Of a stretch of DNA of 44,656 nt, positions 40,325 to 44,656 are shown piece by piece. The notes below the pieces were generated by a model. The model had not been told where the DNA came from. It was given only the letters and a program-made list of their open reading frames with translations, and made no database searches. A program made the position numbers and the translations under genes. How positions within the stretch are numbered: the stretch's first letter is position 1; every line of letters begins with the position of its first letter. The stretch is from Roseomonas acroporae. Its GTDB lineage: Bacteria; Pseudomonadota; Alphaproteobacteria; Acetobacterales; Acetobacteraceae. The stretch is from assembly GCF_023223525.1 (NCBI RefSeq), contig NZ_JALPRX010000118.1, positions 1 through 44,656 of the forward strand. Direction: 5' to 3'.

Positions 40325-41308
40325 ATGCTCCCAGCGCTATCCCGCCGCGCGGCTCTCGGGACCGCGGGCGCCTTTCTGCTCGCCGGTCCTGTCCGCTCCA
40401 TGACCCTCGACAAGCCGGCGCGCTTCATCGTCAACTCGGCCGCCGGAACGAATTCGGACCTCGTCGTCCGGCTCTACGCCGAGCGGCTGCGCGACGTCTA
40501 TGCGCCCCAGGTGATCGTGGACAACCGCACGGGCGCGGCGGGGCGGATCGGACTGGAGGCGCTGAAGGCGTCGGCACCGGATGGTGCCACCATGGCCATC
40601 ACCCATGACAGCTCGCTCACCATCTATCCCCACATCTACCAGCGCACCCTGCGCTACGATCTGGCGCGGGATTTCGTGATCGTGGCGCCGCTCGGCGCCT
40701 TCTCCTTCTCGATCGCCGTCTCGCCGAGGAGTGAATTCAGGAATTTCCGGCAGTTCGCGGAATGGGCGCACGGGCGCCAGGGAGTCGCCTTCGCCTCCTC
40801 CGCCGCGGGCTCGGCCCCGCACTTCGTCGCGATGGAGATGTGCAAGGCCATCGACCTGCAGGCCAGCCACGTTCCCTACCGGGACAACGGCCAGATCATC
40901 GGCGACCTGCAGGCGCAGCGGCTCGGCTTCGCCATGCAGCTCGTCGGCAGCCACGCGGAGCTGCACCGCTCGGGCCAGCTCCGCTCCCTTGCCGTCAGCG
41001 CGGAGGCGCGCTCGCCGCTCATGCCGGATGTTCCGACCTTCGCGGAGCTGGGCCTGCCGCAGCTGACCGCGGAGGAATGGTACGTCCTCCTCGTCCCGGC
41101 CGGGACGCCGACGCCGCTGGTCTCCGGGCTGCGGGCCGCCGTGACGGCCGCCGCGGAGGATGCGGCGCTCGCGGAGGCGCTCTCCCGCGTGGGGCTCCAC
41201 GTCGTGAAGGCATCGCCGGAGCAGTTGGCCGATCGCCTCCGCACCCAGACCGCGCGCTGGGGCGAGGTGGTCCGGGAGACGGGCTTCTCGGTCGAGGAGG
41301 CCCGGTAG
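40325..41308 (+). CDS. Bug-type receptor, aromatic-cluster copy 3
   Basis: The 327-residue protein starts at ATG 40325, preceded by GGGAAGGAGGAAACC. The leader LSRRAALGTAGAFLLAGP is twin-arginine-like. It shares RLYAERLRDVYAPQVIVDNR, IYPHIYQRTLRYDLARDFVI and the SSAAGSAPHFVAMEM loop with the receptors at 34113 and 35852. The first ligand loop is NSAAGTNSDLVVRL, lacking the PPGG of typical Bug proteins. A hairpin, CCCGGCTC-N8-GAGCCGGG, lies at 41325-41348, just after its stop, and may end this transcription unit. Confidence 0.92.
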   Translation: MLPALSRRAALGTAGAFLLAGPVRSMTLDKPARFIVNSAAGTNSDLVVRLYAERLRDVYAPQVIVDNRTGAAGRIGLEALKASAPDGATMAITHDSSLTIYPHIYQRTLRYDLARDFVIVAPLGAFSFSIAVSPRSEFRNFRQFAEWAHGRQGVAFASSAAGSAPHFVAMEMCKAIDLQASHVPYRDNGQIIGDLQAQRLGFAMQLVGSHAELHRSGQLRSLAVSAEARSPLMPDVPTFAELGLPQLTAEEWYVLLVPAGTPTPLVSGLRAAVTAAAEDAALAEALSRVGLHVVKASPEQLADRLRTQTARWGEVVRETGFSVEEAR

Positions 41309-41716
41309 CGCCGATGGGACCGGCCCCGGCTCCCCTGTCCGAGCCGGGCGCCGCTGCCGGCGCCGCTCGGAGCGGTGGGGCGGGCGTGGTCATCGATGGG
41401 GTCGATCACCCGGGCCGCAATGCCCGTGCGCAGTCGGCATGGCTCCACACCGCGAGCGCCGCCACCCGCCGCCACGTTCGACGCCCACCGCGCGGGACGC
41501 CATGGCGCGCATCGAGCACGCCCTCGTGCGACGCCCCGACTTCCCCGGATGAAACGACGGTGCACGGGAACGGGCTGGGTCGGGTGGCGGAACCGTCGCC
41601 GCCGGGGGCAGCCAGAGCCAACGACCGGCCGATCGAAGGGGAATCCGATCGCTGCCGGATGACAGCTCGGCACGGGCGCCGGCCGGTCCGCCGCCGAACG
41701 CCACGAGGAGAACGGG
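41309..41716. other. Gene-free stretch before the dioxygenase
   Basis: About 400 bp contain no supported gene. A hairpin lies at 41325-41348 (CCCGGCTC/GAGCCGGG). One frame near 41385 reads GAGVVIDGVDHPGRNA, slightly like an RraA-family segment, but it does not extend. The dioxygenase ribosome binding site GAGGAGAACGGG is at the right end; its promoter should lie within this stretch. Confidence 0.4.
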
Positions 41717-42607
41717 ATGCGTGATTTCGACGAGAGCAACATCACGACGGCCGTGCTGGACCGTTTCGACGGCACGCCGGATCCCCGGCTGAAAGCGGTC
41801 ATGCAGGGCCTGGTGCGGCACCTGCACGCCTTCGTGCGGGAGGTGGAGCCGAGCTTCGGGGAGTGGCGGCAGGCGATCGAATACCTGACGCGCACGGGGC
41901 AGATGTGCAGCGACGTCCGGCAGGAGTTCATCCTGCTCTCCGACACGCTCGGTGTCTCCATGCTGGTGGATGCCATCAACCACCGCCAGCCGGCCGGCGC
42001 GACGCAGACGACGGTGCTGGGCCCTTTCTACGTGCAGGATGCGCCGGAAGTGGCCAACGGGTCGGATATCGCGGGTGGCGCCGAGGGCGAGCCGCTGCTG
42101 GTGGAGGGCACCGTTTCCGCGGCGGGAGGTGGTCCTCTGGCCGGGGCTCTGGTGGAGGTCTGGCACTCGGACGCGGACGGCTACTACGACGTGCAGAAGC
42201 CGGAACCCGATGCGCACGCGCTCCGTGCCCGGCTGCGGACGGATGCGGAGGGCCGGTTCCGCTTCTGGTCCATCATGCCGAGATTCTACCCCATCCCCGA
42301 CGATGGGCCGGTGGGTGAGATGCTCGCCGCGACGAACCGCCATCCGAACCGGCCCGCCCACGTGCACTTCATGATTTCCTTCCCGGGTTACGACACGCTG
42401 GTGACGCACGTCTTCGCGGCGGACAGCCCGTATCTCGACAGTGACGCGGTGTTCGGGGTCAAGACGTCGCTGATCAGCCACTTCGCACGGGAGACGCCGG
42501 GGACGGCGCCCGATGGCCGCGAGATGGATCGGCCGTGGCGGCGCCTGAACTACGATTTCGGCTTGAAGAAGACCGCGGTCGGCACCGGCGCCCGGCGGGT
42601 CGCCTGA
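41717..42607 (+). CDS. Intradiol ring-cleavage dioxygenase, hydroxyquinol 1,2-dioxygenase-like
   Basis: The 296-residue non-haem iron(III) enzyme starts at ATG 41717 after GAGGAGAACGGG. The N-terminal helical dimer domain (about 1-100; FGEWRQAIEYLTRTGQMCSD) is followed by the beta-sandwich. Iron ligands by family alignment: Tyr157 (DGYYDVQ), Tyr191 (PRFYPIPDDGPVG), His215 and His217 (RPAHVHF). The FYPIPDDGPVGEMLAA segment and length fit hydroxyquinol 1,2-dioxygenases better than plain catechol 1,2-dioxygenases. It opens 1,2,4-trihydroxybenzene to maleylacetate. The next gene is a phenol hydroxylase 22 bp downstream, which may supply that substrate. Confidence 0.9.
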   Translation: MRDFDESNITTAVLDRFDGTPDPRLKAVMQGLVRHLHAFVREVEPSFGEWRQAIEYLTRTGQMCSDVRQEFILLSDTLGVSMLVDAINHRQPAGATQTTVLGPFYVQDAPEVANGSDIAGGAEGEPLLVEGTVSAAGGGPLAGALVEVWHSDADGYYDVQKPEPDAHALRARLRTDAEGRFRFWSIMPRFYPIPDDGPVGEMLAATNRHPNRPAHVHFMISFPGYDTLVTHVFAADSPYLDSDAVFGVKTSLISHFARETPGTAPDGREMDRPWRRLNYDFGLKKTAVGTGARRVA

Positions 42608-42629
42608 AGGAAGAAGAGGGATCACGGGA

Positions 42630-44390
42630 ATGATCGAGACGGACGTCCTCATCGTCGGGAGTGGCCCGGCCGGCTCCGCTGCCGCGCTGGCGCTGAGCAC
42701 CTACGGCATCCGCAACGTGCTGGTGACGAAGTACCGATGGCTGGCGGACACGCCCCGCGCCCATATCACCAACCAGCGTACCATGGAGATCCTGCGCGAT
42801 CTCGGCGTGGAGGACGAGGTGACGGCCCAGGCCACGCCGCAGGCGTGGATGGGGAACACGGTGTTCTGCACCAGCCTGGCCGGCGAGGAACTGGGCCGCA
42901 TCCGCACCTGGGGCACCCACCCGCAGCGCAAGGCCGACTACGACCAGGCCAGCCCGTCGGCGATGTGCGACATGCCGCAGAACCTGATGGAGCCGATCCT
43001 GTTCGGCAATGCCTGCGCCCGCGGCACCCGCGCGCGCCTGGACACCGAGTACCTGTCCCTCGTGCAGGACTCGGAGGGCGTGACGGCCACGGTGCGCGAC
43101 CGGCTGGACGGGCGGGAGTACCAGATCCGCGCCAGATACCTGATCGGCGCCGATGGCGGCCGGTCCAAGGTGGCGGAGGACATCGGCCTGCCGATGGAAG
43201 GCCGCATGGGCGTGGCGGGCAGCATGAACATCGTGTTCAAGGCGGATCTGTCCCGCTACGTCGCCCACCGTCCCAGCGTGCTCTACTGGGTGCTGCAGCC
43301 CGGCTCCAACATCGGCGGCATCGGCATGGGCCTCGTGCGAATGGTCAGGCCCTGGAACGAGTGGCTGATCGTCTGGGGCTACGATATCCACCAGCCGCCG
43401 CCCGAGGTGGATGCGCGCGTGGCGACCGAGGTGGCGCACAGGCTGATCGGCGACGACACCATCCCCATCGAGGTCACCTCCACCTCCGTCTGGACGGTGA
43501 ACCACATGTTCGCCACCCGCTACGCCGAGGGCCGGGTCTTCTGCATGGGGGATGCGGTGCACCGCCACCCGCCCTCCAACGGGCTGGGCTCCAACACCTC
43601 CATCCAGGACGCCTACAACCTGGCCTGGAAGCTGGCCCTGGTGCTGAAGGGCCAGGCCGCCCCGTCCCTGCTGGAGACCTACGACGCGGAGCGGGCGCCG
43701 GTGGGCCGCCAGATCGTGACGCGCGCCAACCAGAGCATCGAGGAGTTCGGACCGATCTTCGGGGCGCTCGGCCTGCTGGACGACCGCGGCTTCGCGCAGA
43801 TGCGCGCGAACATGGAGGCGCGGAAGGCGGACACGCCGGAGGCGGCGGAGCAACGCGAGGCGCTGCGCCGAGCCATCGCCTTCAAGGACTACGAGTTCAA
43901 CGCCCATGGCGTGGAGATGAACCAGCGCTACCGCTCCGCCGCCGTCGTGGGGGACGGCACGCCGGAGCCCGTGTTCGACCGCGATCGGGAACTCTACTAT
44001 CACCCGACGACCTGGCCCGGGGCACGGTTGCCGCACGCCTGGCTCGGGCGCGACGGGCATCAGATCTCCACCCTCGACCTTGCGGGGAAGGGGCGCTTCA
44101 GCCTCTTCACCGGCCCGACCGGGTCTGCCTGGGCGGAGGCGGCCGCGCGGACGACCGCGGAGACGGGCGTGCCGATCGAGGTCTTCGTCATCGGCCCCGG
44201 CCAGGCGCAGGAGGACCTGTTCGGTGACTGGGCGCAACTGCGCGAGGTGGGAGAGAGCGGCTGCGTGCTGGTGCGGCCGGACATGCATGTCGCGTGGCGG
44301 GCACAGGACAGCGCCCGGACCGCCGGACTCACCGAGGCGATGCTGGCTGTCCTGGGCCGTGGTGCCCCGGCCGTGAGCCGGGCGGCCTGA
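42630..44390 (+). CDS. FAD-dependent phenol hydroxylase, TfdB-like
   Basis: The 586-residue group A flavoprotein hydroxylase starts at ATG 42630 behind GAAGGAAGAAGAGGG. It has FAD motif VGSGPAG (9-15), TNQRTMEILRDLGVEDE (47-63, typical of TfdB/MhpA types), DG motif IGADGGRSKVAEDIG (172-186), GD motif FCMGDAVHRHPPSNGLGSNT (304-323) and a C-terminal thioredoxin-like domain (about 480-575, LDLAGKGRFSLFTGPTG). It uses NAD(P)H and oxygen to ortho-hydroxylate a phenol or resorcinol. Beside an intradiol dioxygenase, conversion of a resorcinol-type phenol to hydroxyquinol is the natural inference. Confidence 0.9.
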   Translation: MIETDVLIVGSGPAGSAAALALSTYGIRNVLVTKYRWLADTPRAHITNQRTMEILRDLGVEDEVTAQATPQAWMGNTVFCTSLAGEELGRIRTWGTHPQRKADYDQASPSAMCDMPQNLMEPILFGNACARGTRARLDTEYLSLVQDSEGVTATVRDRLDGREYQIRARYLIGADGGRSKVAEDIGLPMEGRMGVAGSMNIVFKADLSRYVAHRPSVLYWVLQPGSNIGGIGMGLVRMVRPWNEWLIVWGYDIHQPPPEVDARVATEVAHRLIGDDTIPIEVTSTSVWTVNHMFATRYAEGRVFCMGDAVHRHPPSNGLGSNTSIQDAYNLAWKLALVLKGQAAPSLLETYDAERAPVGRQIVTRANQSIEEFGPIFGALGLLDDRGFAQMRANMEARKADTPEAAEQREALRRAIAFKDYEFNAHGVEMNQRYRSAAVVGDGTPEPVFDRDRELYYHPTTWPGARLPHAWLGRDGHQISTLDLAGKGRFSLFTGPTGSAWAEAAARTTAETGVPIEVFVIGPGQAQEDLFGDWAQLREVGESGCVLVRPDMHVAWRAQDSARTAGLTEAMLAVLGRGAPAVSRAA

Positions 44391-44398
44391 CCATCACC

Positions 44399-44568
44399 CT
44401 AGAGCATTTTCAAGCTGAGCGTACTCGCTCAGCGGCTCGGAAAATGCGCCGGATCAAAGGCTAGAGCCGTTCCGGCCTGACTGTATCAGGCCGGAACGGC
44501 TCCAACCTTTTGGTTTTTCGCATTTTCCGGGTCGCTGGGTGAGTACACCCAGCTTGAAAATGCTCTAG
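44399..44568. repeat. 170-bp palindromic repeat (MITE-like, cruciform)
   Basis: Perfect 19-bp terminal inverted repeats, CTAGAGCATTTTCAAGCTG (44399-44417) and its complement (44550-44568), enclose a symmetric structure: hairpin GCTGAGCG-TACT-CGCTCAGC, an inner stem CGGAAAATGCG/CGCATTTTCCG, a central 17-bp perfect stem (44464-44480 with 44486-44502, 5-nt loop) and a second short hairpin GCTGGGTG-AGTA-CACCCAGC. AGAGCATTTT-ended intergenic repeats are widespread in alphaproteobacterial genomes (recalled knowledge). It carries no gene and sits between two convergent genes, where it could act as a bidirectional terminator. Confidence 0.85.
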
Positions 44569-44656
44569 CCCTGGTCGTCGCGGAAATAGGGTTCCACCGT
44601 GCCCTGGAACTTCATGGTCATCGGGTTGCCCTTGCGGTCCAGCGTCTTGCCCAGGG
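44565..44656 (-). CDS. DUF3297-like protein, C-terminal end (partial)
   Basis: The minus-strand frame enters from the right edge and ends LGKTLDRKGNPMTMKF followed by QGTVEPYFRDDQG. The GKT.DR.GNP.T.K..G.VEPYF pattern is the C-terminus of the DUF3297 family, small proteins of unknown function in proteobacteria (recalled, not searched). Its TAG stop (44565-44567 on the plus strand) lies inside the end of the palindromic repeat, so the repeat insertion probably defined this C-terminus. The start is outside the window. Confidence 0.65.
   Translation of the reverse strand, partial: LGKTLDRKGNPMTMKFQGTVEPYFRDDQG

Noticed and set aside
1-44656. CRISPR array, rRNA or riboswitch
   Set aside because: No regularly spaced direct repeats of CRISPR type, no rRNA-like sequence and no leader structure that I could assign to a known riboswitch were seen. 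The only tandem repeat is the 15-bp unit at 38346.

Overview
The window is very GC-rich DNA, and its real genes have strongly G/C-ending codons. It looks like accessory and catabolic chromosome sequence from an alphaproteobacterium, most likely Acetobacteraceae (Roseomonas-like). That placement is inferred from the many Bug-type periplasmic solute receptors with twin-arginine-like leaders and from an AGAGCATTTT-ended palindromic repeat at the right end. No rRNA or marker gene is present to confirm it.

Left region (1-7250). A compact integrative element of about 6.46 kb sits in the 3' end of a tRNA-Glu(CTC) gene. A 19-bp direct repeat (302-320 and 6758-6776) bounds it. It carries a tyrosine integrase beside the tRNA, a small serine recombinase near the far end, a RepA-like AAA ATPase, a lipoprotein and three small unknown proteins. 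Left of it is the tail of another probable mobile-element gene. Right of the tRNA is a decayed ISAs1-type transposase remnant.

Middle region (7396-30720). This is a mosaic of catabolic modules: (i) an orphan Bug receptor, a small hypothetical gene and a HlyIII-like membrane protein; (ii) an IclR regulator, an FAD aromatic hydroxylase, a divergent Bug receptor and a tightly overlapping acyl-CoA operon (enoyl-CoA hydratase, Bug receptor, CoA ligase, thiolase-like protein, DUF35 protein, methylacyl-CoA racemase-like protein), linked by two copies of one 15-bp operator-like sequence; (iii) a nitroreductase and an alpha/beta hydrolase; (iv) an AraC regulator, a Baeyer-Villiger-type monooxygenase and two metallo-beta-lactamase-fold proteins, one with lost metal ligands; (v) a leftward sulfonate-type operon (Bug receptor, ABC permease, ABC ATPase, SsuD-like monooxygenase) with no SsuA-type binding protein.

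Right region (31095-44656). After an IS701-like transposase remnant comes a long rightward aromatic-catabolism cluster. It holds two paralogous two-component flavin monooxygenases sharing one flavin reductase, an alpha/beta hydrolase, three related Bug receptors, two SDR dehydrogenases, a hydroxyquinol 1,2-dioxygenase-like intradiol enzyme and a TfdB-like phenol hydroxylase. Two promoters in the cluster share a 15-bp motif. The inferred scheme is import or sensing of an aromatic acid or phenol, successive hydroxylation to a trihydroxybenzene, then intradiol ring cleavage. The maleylacetate reductase expected next is not in the window. The window ends with a 170-bp palindromic repeat whose last bases supply the stop codon of a DUF3297-like gene.
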